The notes beneath the pieces were generated by a model that was given only the letters and a program-made list of their open reading frames with translations, did not search any database and was not told the DNA's origin. Shown here one piece after another: positions 8,235 to 16,115 of a stretch of 18,290 nucleotides of DNA (within the stretch, counting starts at the first letter, position 1; every line of letters begins with the position of its first letter). The DNA is from an uncultured Clostridia bacterium (GTDB lineage: Bacteria > Bacillota_A > Clostridia > Oscillospirales > Oscillospiraceae). The DNA lies in contig CAMVGI010000003.1 of assembly GCA_947166955.1 (NCBI GenBank), positions 1 through 18,290 of the forward strand. The letters are read 5' to 3'. The translations under genes and the position numbers were made by a program.

Positions 8235-9037
8235 TACACATCCTCCGCCCGCTGCAGCCCCTCGCCGATCAGCCCCACGCCGAGAATGAGCAGGATGATG
8301 ACGACGCCCGCGCCGAGCGCGTACCACGGCGTCGAGGCGAGGTAGCCCTGCGAGTCGCTGAGCATGTAGCCCAGGCTCGCCTCGTCCGGCGAAACGCCGA
8401 TGCCGAGATAGCTCATCGACGCCTCGGCGAGCACGGCGTTGTTAAAGCCGATCGTGATGGCGGAGAGCAGCACCTGCCACGTGTTCGGCAGAATGTGGAC
8501 GAACAGGATGCGCGCGGTGGACGCGCCCATCAGCTTCGCGGACTTGACGTAGTTCTGCACGCTCGCGCGCTTGAACTCCGTGCGCACGATGCGCGCGTAA
8601 CTCGGAATGAACACGACGCCGAGCGCGAGCAGCACGTTTTTCCGTCCCGCGCCGAGCACGCTCACGAGCACGAGCGCGAGCAGAAAACTCGGAAACGCGC
8701 TCAGCGCGTCGCTCACGCGCATGAGAAGCTCGTCGATCCAGCCGCCGAAGTACCCCGTCGTCGCGCCGATGACCGTGCCGGCGACGACGCCGATGACGAC
8801 CGTGCCGAACGCGACGAAAAACGTCGAACCGGCGCCCTTCATCACGCGCGAGAGGATGTCGCGCCCGAAGCGGTCGGTGCCCATCAGATGCGCGAGCGAC
8901 GGCGCGTTTTCCCGCAGCGCGCCGTTCATCTTCATCGGGTCGCAGGGCGTCCAGAAATAGCCGAGCAGAATGAACGAAAACACGAGCGCCGAGAGGACGA
9001 GGCCGGCGATCAGAAAGTGGTTGCGCTTTTTCTTCAT
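8234..9037 (-). CDS. Dipeptide/oligopeptide ABC transporter permease (DppC/OppC type)
   Basis: A 267-residue inner permease subunit. The first transmembrane segment (about 9-27) is followed by the OppC/DppC-type motif HLMGTDRFGRDILSRVMKGA. Further membrane helices follow, with the EAA-type cytoplasmic loop YVKSAKLMGASTARILFVHI, which contacts the ATPases. ATG 9037 is preceded by GGGGGAAGG and overlaps the upstream permease stop by four bases (ATGA). The longer frame to 9793 is antisense-style shadow and not a fusion. It ends at a TAATG overlap with the DppD-like gene. The family is secure; the exact substrate (di-/oligopeptide or metal chelate) is not determined. Confidence 0.92.
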   Translation of the reverse strand: MKKKRNHFLIAGLVLSALVFSFILLGYFWTPCDPMKMNGALRENAPSLAHLMGTDRFGRDILSRVMKGAGSTFFVAFGTVVIGVVAGTVIGATTGYFGGWIDELLMRVSDALSAFPSFLLALVLVSVLGAGRKNVLLALGVVFIPSYARIVRTEFKRASVQNYVKSAKLMGASTARILFVHILPNTWQVLLSAITIGFNNAVLAEASMSYLGIGVSPDEASLGYMLSDSQGYLASTPWYALGAGVVIILLILGVGLIGEGLQRAEDV

Positions 9038-9990
9038 GCCTTCCCCCCCTCGCTCGTCCGCAGGCGCGGGTCGATGCGCCGTCCGATCAGGTCGCCCGCG
9101 AGATTGCACAGCACGACCCAGAACGCCACGATCGTCACCACCGCCTGCACGATGGGCGCGTCGCGGTTGGAGATCGCGGAGATCAGCAGCCGCCCGATGC
9201 CGGGCACGGAGAACACCTGCTCGACGATGACGCTGCCCGCGACGATCTCCGACGCCGTCATGGCGAGGAAAGTCACGAGCGAAACGAGCGTGTTCTTGAG
9301 GACATGCCGGTAGAGGATGTCGCCGCGGCTGCGCCCGCGCGCCATCGACGTGCGGACGTAGTCCTTGCGTGCCTCCTCCAGAATGCAGCCGCGCAGCATG
9401 CGCACCGTCATGGCGACGCGCGGCAGCGCGATGGCAAGCGCGGGGAAAAAGAGATAGCCGATGTATTTGCCCGCGCCGTCCTCCCACGCGGGGAACGCGC
9501 CGGGCACGAACAGCCGCAGCAGCAGCCCGAAGAGATAGGTAAACAGGATGCCGGAGAAAAACGGCGGAACAGACATCAAAACCTGCCCGACCACCGTTAC
9601 GATCCGGTCGAGCCAGCCGCCGGCGTACTTCGCCGTCACCACGCCCACGGGGATGGAAACGAGCACGATGAGCAAAAACGCCATCGCCGAGAGCAGGAGC
9701 GTCGGGCGCAGGCGCTCCGCGATCATCTGCGCCACCGGAAGGCGGTAGATGTACGACGTGCCCATTTCGCCGCGCGCCATGCCGACGAGCCAATCCACGT
9801 AGCGCGTGAGCATCGGCTGGTCCAGCTCCAGCTCCGCGCGCAGCGCCGCCAGACGCTCGGGCGTCGCCTCGGTGCCGAGGATGCGCTCCGCCGCGTCGCC
9901 GGTGAGCAGGGAAAACGCGATGAAAACGAAAAGGGAGACGAGCACCATGGTCAGCAGCAGCGTCCCGATTTTCTTCGCTGTATATCGCAT
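9034..9990 (-). CDS. Dipeptide/oligopeptide ABC transporter permease (DppB/OppB type)
   Basis: A 318-residue permease. It opens with the DppB-type N-terminus (MRYTAKKIGTLLLTMVLVSL) and has five to six further hydrophobic segments. It has the family loop LDQPMLTRYVDWLVGMARGEMGTSY. The EAA-type loop is YVRTSMARGRSRGDILYRHV and the typical FSVPGIGRLLISAI follows. ATG 9990 lies 38 bp after the binding-protein stop, with AAGGGGGG upstream. No terminator is visible in that gap. It ends in ATGA overlapping the DppC-like start. A run of seven C (9043-9049) codes for consecutive Gly near its C-terminus and is too short to suggest phase variation. Confidence 0.93.
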   Translation of the reverse strand: MRYTAKKIGTLLLTMVLVSLFVFIAFSLLTGDAAERILGTEATPERLAALRAELELDQPMLTRYVDWLVGMARGEMGTSYIYRLPVAQMIAERLRPTLLLSAMAFLLIVLVSIPVGVVTAKYAGGWLDRIVTVVGQVLMSVPPFFSGILFTYLFGLLLRLFVPGAFPAWEDGAGKYIGYLFFPALAIALPRVAMTVRMLRGCILEEARKDYVRTSMARGRSRGDILYRHVLKNTLVSLVTFLAMTASEIVAGSVIVEQVFSVPGIGRLLISAISNRDAPIVQAVVTIVAFWVVLCNLAGDLIGRRIDPRLRTSEGGKA

Positions 9991-10028
9991 GGCGGCCGTC
10001 CCCCCTTGGGATTCGTTGTCGTTACGTC

Positions 10029-11594
10029 TTATTCATAGCGCACGGTGCTCATATCCATCACGTAGATCGGATAGAAGCGGTAGCCGGTAAGGCCCTCGCG
10101 CAGCGCGACGAAATCGACGAGATCCTGAATATAAACGTTTGCGGCATCCTTGGCAAGAATGCCCTCCATCTCCAGATACGCCTTGGTCTGCACGTCGTCG
10201 TTCTTGGCGCTCAGCGCGTCGGCGAACGCGGCGTCGTACTCGGGATTGGAGTAGTTGATAAAGTTCTTGGCGTTGCCCGTGGTGAAGCGCTCGAGCATCG
10301 CGCGCGCGGTAAGCGTCGACGCGTCGAAGCCGCAGACCGTCGCCTCGAAGTTGCGGCCCTGATAGACGTCCTTCACCCACGTCGCCCAATCGACCTGCTC
10401 CACCGTGACGTTCACGCCGATGGCGCGGAACTGCTCCGCGGCGACCTGCGCCGCGTCGACGTGGATGCTGTAGTTCGACGGCGCCGTGATCTTGAGGTCA
10501 AAGCCGTCGGGATAGCCCGCCTCGGCGAGCAGCTGCTTCGCCTTCTCCACATTCTGCGGATAGAGGTCGATCAGGTCCTCGCGGAAGTACTTGCGGAACG
10601 CCGGATACATGCTGCTGCCGACCGGCCAGCCGCGGCCGCCCGCCGTAATGTCGAAGAGCATCTGGCGGTCGAACGCGTAGCACAGCGCCTGACGCACGCG
10701 CACGTCGTCGAGCGGCTTGACGGCATGGTTGAGGTAGATCGCCTGCACGAGATTCATCGTGCCTTCGAGGATGTTGAACTCCGCGCCGAGCTGGCTGATG
10801 CTCGCGACGCCGAGGTGCGCGTAGAGGTCCACCGCGCCGCCCTTGAGCGCCAGCACGAACGCCTCGGCGTTCTCGTAGATGCGGTAGGTCACGCGGTCGA
10901 GGTAAGCCTTCTCGCCCCAATAATCGTCAAAGCGCTCCAGCACGATGTTCTGCTGCGCCTGACGGGAAACGAACTTGAACGGCCCCGTGCCGACGGGCGC
11001 GGTCGCCTGATCGGCATAGTCCGCGGGGATGATCGCGCAGGTGAGATAGGCGAGGAACTCGTTGTTCGGCGCCGGCAGCGTGACCTTGAGCGTGCTGCCC
11101 TCGCCCTCGAACTCGACGTCCTTGAGCGCGGGAACGTAGCCCTCGTCGCGGCAGCGCGTGAGCGAATAGAGCACGTCGTCCATCGTCACCGTTTCGCCGT
11201 TGTGGAACTTCACGCCCTCGCGCAGGTGGAACGTATAGGTCATCAGGTCGCTCGAAAGCTCGTGGCTCGACGCCACGGCGTCGACCAGCTCGCCGTTGGG
11301 CGAGGGCTTGACCAGGCCCTCAAAGACGTTGAACAGCAGCTCTTTCGTGCCCGCGGACACCATCGTGTGCGGGTCGAGGCTGTTGTCGAGATCCTGCGAG
11401 ATGCCGACCACGATCTCATTCGTCGCGCGCCGGCCTTCGTCGGGCTTCGGCGGCGTCGGCGTCTCCGGCTTCGCGGGCTCCACGGACGGAGCCTGCGGCG
11501 TTTCGACGGGCTTCGTCGTCTTTCCGCAGCCCGCGAGCAGGGATGCGAGCATCAGAACGGACAGGAACAGGGCACAAATACGCTTCATGTTCAT
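10029..11594 (-). CDS. Peptide/nickel ABC transporter substrate-binding lipoprotein (SBP family 5)
   Basis: A 521-residue solute-binding protein of the DppA/OppA class. It has a lipoprotein signal peptide (KRICALFLSVLMLASLLAGC) with lipobox LAGC and lipidated Cys23. A Pro/Lys/Glu-rich linker runs to about residue 53. The SBP_bac_5 fold follows, with its typical segments (NEIVVGISQDLDNSLDPH, LREGVKFHNGETVTMDDVLYSL, VGTGPFKFV, VRQALCYAFDRQ). It captures the ligand outside the membrane and delivers it to the two permeases encoded next. ATG 11594 has AAGGAGA seven bases upstream and overlaps the stop of the AI-2E-type gene by four bases (ATGA). The cargo is probably peptides, but dipeptide, oligopeptide and nickel-chelate proteins are not separable by eye. 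Confidence 0.93.
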   Translation of the reverse strand: MNMKRICALFLSVLMLASLLAGCGKTTKPVETPQAPSVEPAKPETPTPPKPDEGRRATNEIVVGISQDLDNSLDPHTMVSAGTKELLFNVFEGLVKPSPNGELVDAVASSHELSSDLMTYTFHLREGVKFHNGETVTMDDVLYSLTRCRDEGYVPALKDVEFEGEGSTLKVTLPAPNNEFLAYLTCAIIPADYADQATAPVGTGPFKFVSRQAQQNIVLERFDDYWGEKAYLDRVTYRIYENAEAFVLALKGGAVDLYAHLGVASISQLGAEFNILEGTMNLVQAIYLNHAVKPLDDVRVRQALCYAFDRQMLFDITAGGRGWPVGSSMYPAFRKYFREDLIDLYPQNVEKAKQLLAEAGYPDGFDLKITAPSNYSIHVDAAQVAAEQFRAIGVNVTVEQVDWATWVKDVYQGRNFEATVCGFDASTLTARAMLERFTTGNAKNFINYSNPEYDAAFADALSAKNDDVQTKAYLEMEGILAKDAANVYIQDLVDFVALREGLTGYRFYPIYVMDMSTVRYE

Positions 11595-12853
11595 TTGGAT
11601 TCTCCTTGTTTCTTCGCTGTTATTGCTGTTGTTTCGTTTTGAGCGGCGTTCTCGCCGTTCGGCGGTTCCGGCAGTATTCCGGTGCGGAACCGCTCGTCGT
11701 CCGGAGCCACGCCTTTACTTTTGAGGCGTTTTCCGCTGTAATAACCGACGGCGGCGTAAAGACAGGCAAACACCGGCACGCCGAGGAACATGCCCGCGAC
11801 GCCGAAGAAGCCGCCGCCGATGAGGATGGCGACGATCACCCAGAAGCTGGGCAGGTCCGTCGAATCGCCGAGGATGCCCGGGCCGATGACGTTGCCGTCG
11901 AGCTGCTGCAGCGCGAGGATGAAAATGACGAAGTACAGGCATTTGACGGGGCTGACGAGCAAAATCAGGAACCCGCTCGGGATCGCGCCGAGCACCGGCC
12001 CGAAGAACGGGATGATGTTCGTCACGCCCACGACCACGCTCACAAGCGGCGTATACGGCAGCTTTAGGATCGACGCGCCGATAAAGCACAGTATGCCGAT
12101 AATGAGCGAATCGAGCAGCTTGCCGCGCACGAAGCCGCTGAAGATCTTGTTCGCCTTGCTCAGCGCGCGCAGCGTCTGGCAGTAGGCCGGTTCGCTGACG
12201 TAACTGTAAAGCAGACGGCGCGCGCCGGTGGCGAAGCGCTCCTTGAGCGCGAGCAGATACACCGAGATGATCACGCCGAGGAAAAAGTTTTTAAAGAACG
12301 TCAGCACGCTCAACACGCCGCTCGTGAGCAGGGTGATGGTCTGCTGCGCCTGCGGCAGAAAGGTGCCCGTAAACCACTTGCGCACCTCGCCCCAATACTC
12401 GTTGAAGGCGGCGGAAACGGTCGATTCCAGGCGCGGATTGGCCTCAAGCAGCTGCGCGACCCATGCGTAGACCGTGTTGTAATAGCCCTGCATGTTGCCG
12501 ATCAGCGTAACGACGCTCTGGTAGAGCTGCGGGATCAGGATGCTGAAAAAGACGTAAAACAGGAAAAACACGACCGTCCACGTCAGCAGGATGCTCAGCG
12601 CGCGCACCCAGCCGCTCGTCCGTTTGTCTCCGGCGACCCTGCCGCTGATGCAGCGGTCGAAAAAGTTCACGACCGGCGCGAGCAGATAGGCCATCACCGC
12701 GCCGTAAAGCGCGGGCGCAAGCGCCTTGGACAGCATCCGGAGGAGCTTGAGCAGGACCCCGTTGCGAAACACCGTGTCATAAAAGACCATCAGGGCGCAT
12801 ACCGTCAAGAATACGGTCAATCCCCAGCGGAAGCAGCTTTTTTTACGTTCCAT
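11591..12853 (-). CDS. AI-2E family transporter (PF01594-type permease)
   Basis: A 420-residue polytopic membrane protein of the AI-2E/YdiK/YtvI-type permease family, with about eight hydrophobic segments. Typical features are the N-terminal helices with PALYGAVMAYLLAPVVNFFD, a long central extracellular or amphipathic region, and the C-terminal core VVVGVTNIIPFFGPVLGAIP and DGNVIGPGILGDSTDLPSFW. Family members export small molecules or act as Na+/H+ antiporters. The AI-2 role is proven for few, so the substrate is unknown. ATG 12853 has AAGGAGG four bases upstream. A start ten codons earlier (12883) lacks a ribosome site. It is the first gene of the seven-gene operon, driven by a near-consensus promoter, and overlaps the binding-protein gene by four bases. 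The hydrophilic C-terminal tail is about 50 residues. Confidence 0.9.
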   Translation of the reverse strand: MERKKSCFRWGLTVFLTVCALMVFYDTVFRNGVLLKLLRMLSKALAPALYGAVMAYLLAPVVNFFDRCISGRVAGDKRTSGWVRALSILLTWTVVFFLFYVFFSILIPQLYQSVVTLIGNMQGYYNTVYAWVAQLLEANPRLESTVSAAFNEYWGEVRKWFTGTFLPQAQQTITLLTSGVLSVLTFFKNFFLGVIISVYLLALKERFATGARRLLYSYVSEPAYCQTLRALSKANKIFSGFVRGKLLDSLIIGILCFIGASILKLPYTPLVSVVVGVTNIIPFFGPVLGAIPSGFLILLVSPVKCLYFVIFILALQQLDGNVIGPGILGDSTDLPSFWVIVAILIGGGFFGVAGMFLGVPVFACLYAAVGYYSGKRLKSKGVAPDDERFRTGILPEPPNGENAAQNETTAITAKKQGESK

Positions 12854-12916
12854 GGCTCCTCCTTCCCGTGGGATCTCGGCCATAACGGCGCTTTTTACAG
12901 GCGAATGACCGCATGT

Positions 12917-12945
12917 ACTATACTACTTTTTATTTAGAATTGCAA
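12917..12945 (-). promoter_or_regulatory. Promoter of the AI-2E/peptide-import operon
   Basis: On the minus strand, TTGCAA (12940-12945), 17 bp, then TATAGT (12917-12922). The predicted leader is about 55 nt. The -35 hexamer is palindromic and is also the -35 of the divergent lipid kinase promoter. Confidence 0.8.
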
Positions 12946-12968
12946 TAGCTGTTTTTTTGTGGTAAGAT
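12940..12968 (+). promoter_or_regulatory. Lipid kinase promoter sharing its -35 with the divergent operon
   Basis: TTGCAA (12940-12945), 17 bp, then TAAGAT (12963-12968), with TGG just upstream giving an extended -10. Its -10 covers the ATG at 12967, which rules that codon out as a start. Confidence 0.7.
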
Positions 12969-12995
12969 GCCCTCAAACCGCATGTTCATCCCATC

Positions 12996-13004
12996 AAAGA
13001 GGTG
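12996..13004 (+). promoter_or_regulatory. Ribosome binding site fixing the lipid kinase start
   Basis: AAAGAGGTG, with its GG about nine bases before ATG 13012. It supports this start over in-frame ATGs at 12967 and 12982. Confidence 0.6.
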
Positions 13005-13011
13005 TCTTGTC

Positions 13012-13911
13012 ATGTCGAAAAAGCTTTTGTTCATCGTCAACCCCCGCGCGGGGCGCACCAAGTCGCGCGGCCCGCTGTTTGACGCGGCGGTCGTCTACTC
13101 CGAGGCGGGCTATCTCATCACCATCCGCAACACGCGCCGACGCGGCGACGCGACCCGCCTCGCCGAGACGCTCGGCAAGGATTACGATCTGATCGTCTGC
13201 CACGGCGGAGACGGCACGCTCAACGAGACCATCAACGGCATCATGCGCATTCCGGCGGAATCGCGCCCGCAGGTGAGCTATCTGCCCGGGGGCAGCACGA
13301 ACGACTTCGCCGCGAGCCTGAACATCTCGCCCGAACCCGCCGTCGCCGCGCAGAGCGCGATGCGCCTCAAGCCGCGGTTTCTGGACGTGGGGAACTTCAA
13401 CGACCGCCGCTTCGTCTACGTCGCCTCCTTCGGCGCGTTCACCAAGACGAGTTACAGCGTGCCGCAGGACGTCAAAAACGTCTTCGGCCACTTCGCCTAC
13501 ATCCTCGGCGGCGTGGGCGACCTCGACTCCCTGCGCCCCTACCGCGTCCGCCTCACGGCGGACGGCGAGGTGTTCGACGACCCCGACGGCTACCTGTTCG
13601 GCGCGGTGAGCAACTCCACCTCCATCGCCGGTATGATGAAGCTCTCGCCCGAGGACGTGAGCTTTGACGACGGGGAGTTCGAACTGCTGCTCGTGCGCGT
13701 GCCGAAGACCCCCCTGCAGCTGCAATCGCTCACCCGCGCGCTGATGTATCAGGAGTACGGAGACCCGCAGGGGCTTATTTTCCGCCACGTCCGCCGCGTC
13801 ACCGCCGAAACCGAGGAAAACCTCCCGTGGACGCTCGACGGCGAGTTCGTCCCCGGCGCGCCGCGGGTCGATATTTCCATCGACGAGAACGGCATCGAAA
13901 TGCTGTTGTAA
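13012..13911 (+). CDS. YegS/DgkB-type diacylglycerol/lipid kinase
   Basis: A 299-residue soluble or membrane-peripheral kinase that phosphorylates diacylglycerol or a related lipid with ATP, recycling lipid headgroups. The N-terminal Rossmann-like domain begins MSKKLLFIVNPRAGR. The nucleotide-binding motif GGDGTLNETING covers 65-76, and PGGSTNDFA (92-100) is a variant of the usual PxGTxNDFA. The C-terminal beta domain ends with LDGEF (LDGE, which carries the catalytic or metal Glu) and VDISIDENGIEMLL. The length is typical for the family. It is transcribed divergently from the peptide-import operon. The EF-G-like gene lies 125 bp downstream with no terminator between, but that gene has its own promoter. 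A function in lipid recycling linked to lipoteichoic acid turnover is plausible but inferred. Confidence 0.9.
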   Translation: MSKKLLFIVNPRAGRTKSRGPLFDAAVVYSEAGYLITIRNTRRRGDATRLAETLGKDYDLIVCHGGDGTLNETINGIMRIPAESRPQVSYLPGGSTNDFAASLNISPEPAVAAQSAMRLKPRFLDVGNFNDRRFVYVASFGAFTKTSYSVPQDVKNVFGHFAYILGGVGDLDSLRPYRVRLTADGEVFDDPDGYLFGAVSNSTSIAGMMKLSPEDVSFDDGEFELLLVRVPKTPLQLQSLTRALMYQEYGDPQGLIFRHVRRVTAETEENLPWTLDGEFVPGAPRVDISIDENGIEMLL

Positions 13912-13951
13912 AAATGCAGGAAAAATTTCATCAACTTCACTAAATTTGTGG

Positions 13952-13980
13952 TTGTATTTGCGTTCTTTTTGTTATATAAT
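13952..13980 (+). promoter_or_regulatory. Promoter of the EF-G-like gene
   Basis: TTGTAT (13952-13957), 17 bp, then a perfect TATAAT (13975-13980), in an AT-rich patch. The leader is about 50 nt. It carries a 16-bp palindrome, TTCCCCCGCGGGGGAA (13997-14012), just before the ribosome site AAAGGAG (14020-14026). The leader hairpin could modulate translation; that is inference. Confidence 0.8.
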
Positions 13981-14036
13981 TCATGCGTTGAGCATTTTCC
14001 CCCGCGGGGGAACCAAGGTAAAGGAGAACAAACCCT

Positions 14037-16070
14037 ATGAGTGCAAAAGACGTACGCAACATCGTGCTGCTCGGCCACGGCGGCAGCGGCAAAACCAAGC
14101 TCGCCGAGGCGATGCTCGCCATGACCGGCGCGCCCGCGCAGCTGGACTACGACGCGGAGGAGAAGAAGCGCGGCATTTCCATCTCGCTCGCCACCGCTCC
14201 CGCCACGTATAAGAACGTCAAGATCAACATTCTCGACGCGCCCGGCAACTTCGACTTTGCCGGCGAGGCGCTTTCCGGCATCCGCGCCGCCGAGTGCGCT
14301 GTGCTCGTGTGCGGCGCGAAGGACGGCCTTTCCGTCGGCGCCGAGCGCGCGTGGAAGATGCTCGGCAAGAAGCCGCGCATGATCTTCATCAACCGCACCG
14401 ACGAGGACAACAGCAACTATCAAACCTGCTTCGACGCGCTCAAGGGCAAGTTCGGCAACGCGGTCGCGCCCATCGTCGCCCCCGTGATGGACGGCGCGGG
14501 CCATGTGACCGCGATCGTGGACCTTCTGCACAACAAGGCGTACGAGGCCAAGGGCGGCAAGGCGTCCGCCTGCGCCGTTCCCGCCGACGTCAAGGACGAG
14601 GTGGAGACCCTGCGCGCGGAGCTGATGGAAGCCGCCGCCGGCGCGGATGAGGAGCTGATGGAGAAGTTCTTCGACGCGGGCGAGCTTTCGAACGAGGAGA
14701 TCGCGCGCGGCCTCAAGCTCGGCGTACACGACGGCAGCGTCGCGCCGGTGCTCTGCGGCAGCGCGGCGAACGGCCTCGGCGTCGAGATGCTCCTTGAGTG
14801 CGTGCTCGACCTCGTGCCCATCGCGACCGACATGCCCGCCGAAGCCGCCAAGACCGAGGGCGGCGAGGACGTCGAGGTCAAGTACGACGAGAGCGGCGCG
14901 ACCGCGGCGATCGTCTTCAAGACCATTTCCGACCAATACGGCAAGTATTCCCTCATCAAGGTCGTTCGCGGCAAGGTCACGGGCGACATGTCCCTCTACG
15001 ACACCACGACGGGCAACACCGAGAAGCTCGGCCGCCTCTATAGCATCCAGGGCCAGAAGAACCATCGCGCCAAGGAGATCAGCCGCGGCGACCTCCACGC
15101 CATCGCGAACGTGGACCGTGGCAAGACCGGCGGCCCGCTCTGCGACGCGAAGAACGTCGTCGTGCTGCCCGGCATCCCGTTCCCCGAGCCCTGCTATTCC
15201 CGCGCCATCGCGCCCAAGACGCGCGGCCAGGAGGATAAGCTCGGCACCGGCCTCAACCGTCTCAACGAGGAAGACCCGACCTTTACCGTCAACAACAACG
15301 CCGAGACGCATCAGATCGTCGTCTCCGGCACGGGCGACATCCAGATCGACGTGCTGGTGAGCAAGCTCAAGAGCCGCTTCGGCGTCGAAACCGAGCTGGA
15401 CACCCCGCGCGTCGCCTATCGCGAGCGCATCCGCAAGACCGTGCAGAAGCAGGGCCGCCACAAGAAGCAGACCGGCGGCAGCGGCCAGTTCGGCGACGTC
15501 TGGATCCGCTTCGAGCCGAACGAGGAGAGCGAGGAAATGGTCTTCGCCGAGGAGGTCTTCGGCGGCAGCGTGCCCAAGAACTTCTTCCCCGCGGTCGAAA
15601 AGGGCCTGCGCGAGGCGTGCCTGCACGGCCCGCTCGCCGGCTATCCGGTCGTGAACCTCAAGACGGTGCTCTACGACGGCTCCTATCACCCCGTCGACTC
15701 GTCCGAAATCGCGTTCAAGACCGCCGCGAACCTCGCCTACAAGGCCGCGATGCCCGAGGCGAACCCTGTGCTCCTTGAGCCGGTGTGCGAGCTGAAGGTC
15801 ACCGTGCCCGACCAGTATATGGGCGACATCCTCGGCGACCTCAACAAGCGCCGCGGCCGCGTGATGGGCATGGACCCGACCGGCGACGGCGAGCAGGTCA
15901 TTTCCGCCGAATGCCCCGAGGCGGAGCTGATGAGCTACGCGATCGACCTGCGCTCGATGACGCAGTCCCGCGGCTCGTTCGTGATGCACTTCGTGCGCTA
16001 CGAGCAGTGCCCCAGCGACGCGCAGGAGAAGGCGATCGCCGCCGCCAAGGCGATGCAGGAAGGCGAGTAA
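14037..16070 (+). CDS. Elongation factor G-like translational GTPase (EF-G paralogue)
   Basis: A 677-residue protein with the full EF-G domain order. The GTPase domain has G1 GHGGSGKT (13-20), a short switch I region ending KKRGISIS (43-50), G3 DAPGNFDF (67-74) and G4 NRTD (119-122). Domain II contains YSLIKVVRGKVTGDMSLYD. Domain III contains EEDPTFTVNNNAETHQIVVSG. Domain IV has KQTGGSGQFGDVWIRF and GSYHPVDSSEIAFK, retaining the tip-loop His. The domain V region contains PVCELKVTVPDQYMGDILGDLNKRRGRVMG. Canonical EF-G moves tRNA and mRNA through the ribosome. Here the catalytic His of DTPGH is Asn, NKxD is NRTD, and the G1-G2 linker is short, as in the clostridial EF-G2-like branch. It is therefore probably an auxiliary or regulatory paralogue rather than the main EF-G. 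It stands alone, not beside rpsL, rpsG or tuf. ATG 14037 follows AAAGGAG. Confidence 0.9.
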   Translation: MSAKDVRNIVLLGHGGSGKTKLAEAMLAMTGAPAQLDYDAEEKKRGISISLATAPATYKNVKINILDAPGNFDFAGEALSGIRAAECAVLVCGAKDGLSVGAERAWKMLGKKPRMIFINRTDEDNSNYQTCFDALKGKFGNAVAPIVAPVMDGAGHVTAIVDLLHNKAYEAKGGKASACAVPADVKDEVETLRAELMEAAAGADEELMEKFFDAGELSNEEIARGLKLGVHDGSVAPVLCGSAANGLGVEMLLECVLDLVPIATDMPAEAAKTEGGEDVEVKYDESGATAAIVFKTISDQYGKYSLIKVVRGKVTGDMSLYDTTTGNTEKLGRLYSIQGQKNHRAKEISRGDLHAIANVDRGKTGGPLCDAKNVVVLPGIPFPEPCYSRAIAPKTRGQEDKLGTGLNRLNEEDPTFTVNNNAETHQIVVSGTGDIQIDVLVSKLKSRFGVETELDTPRVAYRERIRKTVQKQGRHKKQTGGSGQFGDVWIRFEPNEESEEMVFAEEVFGGSVPKNFFPAVEKGLREACLHGPLAGYPVVNLKTVLYDGSYHPVDSSEIAFKTAANLAYKAAMPEANPVLLEPVCELKVTVPDQYMGDILGDLNKRRGRVMGMDPTGDGEQVISAECPEAELMSYAIDLRSMTQSRGSFVMHFVRYEQCPSDAQEKAIAAAKAMQEGE

Positions 16071-16082
16071 CAGAAATACGGC

Positions 16083-16115
16083 AAAAACCCGCGGCCAAGA
16101 GGCCGCGGGTTTTTT
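16083..16115. terminator. Bidirectional terminator between EF-G-like and LpxD-like genes
   Basis: A 14-bp stem (AAAAACCCGCGGCC, 16083-16096, and its complement 16101-16114) with loop AAGA. There is a T-run on plus and, because of the A-rich left arm, also on minus. It overlaps the stop codon of the minus-strand LpxD-like gene (16114-16116) and ends both convergent units. Confidence 0.88.

Noticed and set aside
9043..9049. Seven-base C run (G run in the dppB-like gene) as a phase-variation tract
   Set aside because: It is short, lies in the last codons of the gene, and reads normally into the overlapping start of the next gene.
8234..9793. A 519-codon minus frame that looks like a permease with a long Arg-rich N-terminus
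   Set aside because: The first part is the DppB-like gene read out of frame. The permease starts at ATG 9037, with a good ribosome site and an ATGA overlap.
12967..13011. Longer N-terminus of the lipid kinase from ATG 12967 or 12982
   Set aside because: ATG 12967 lies in the predicted -10. The family motif region starts MSKKLLFIVNPRAG at 13012, which also has a ribosome site.
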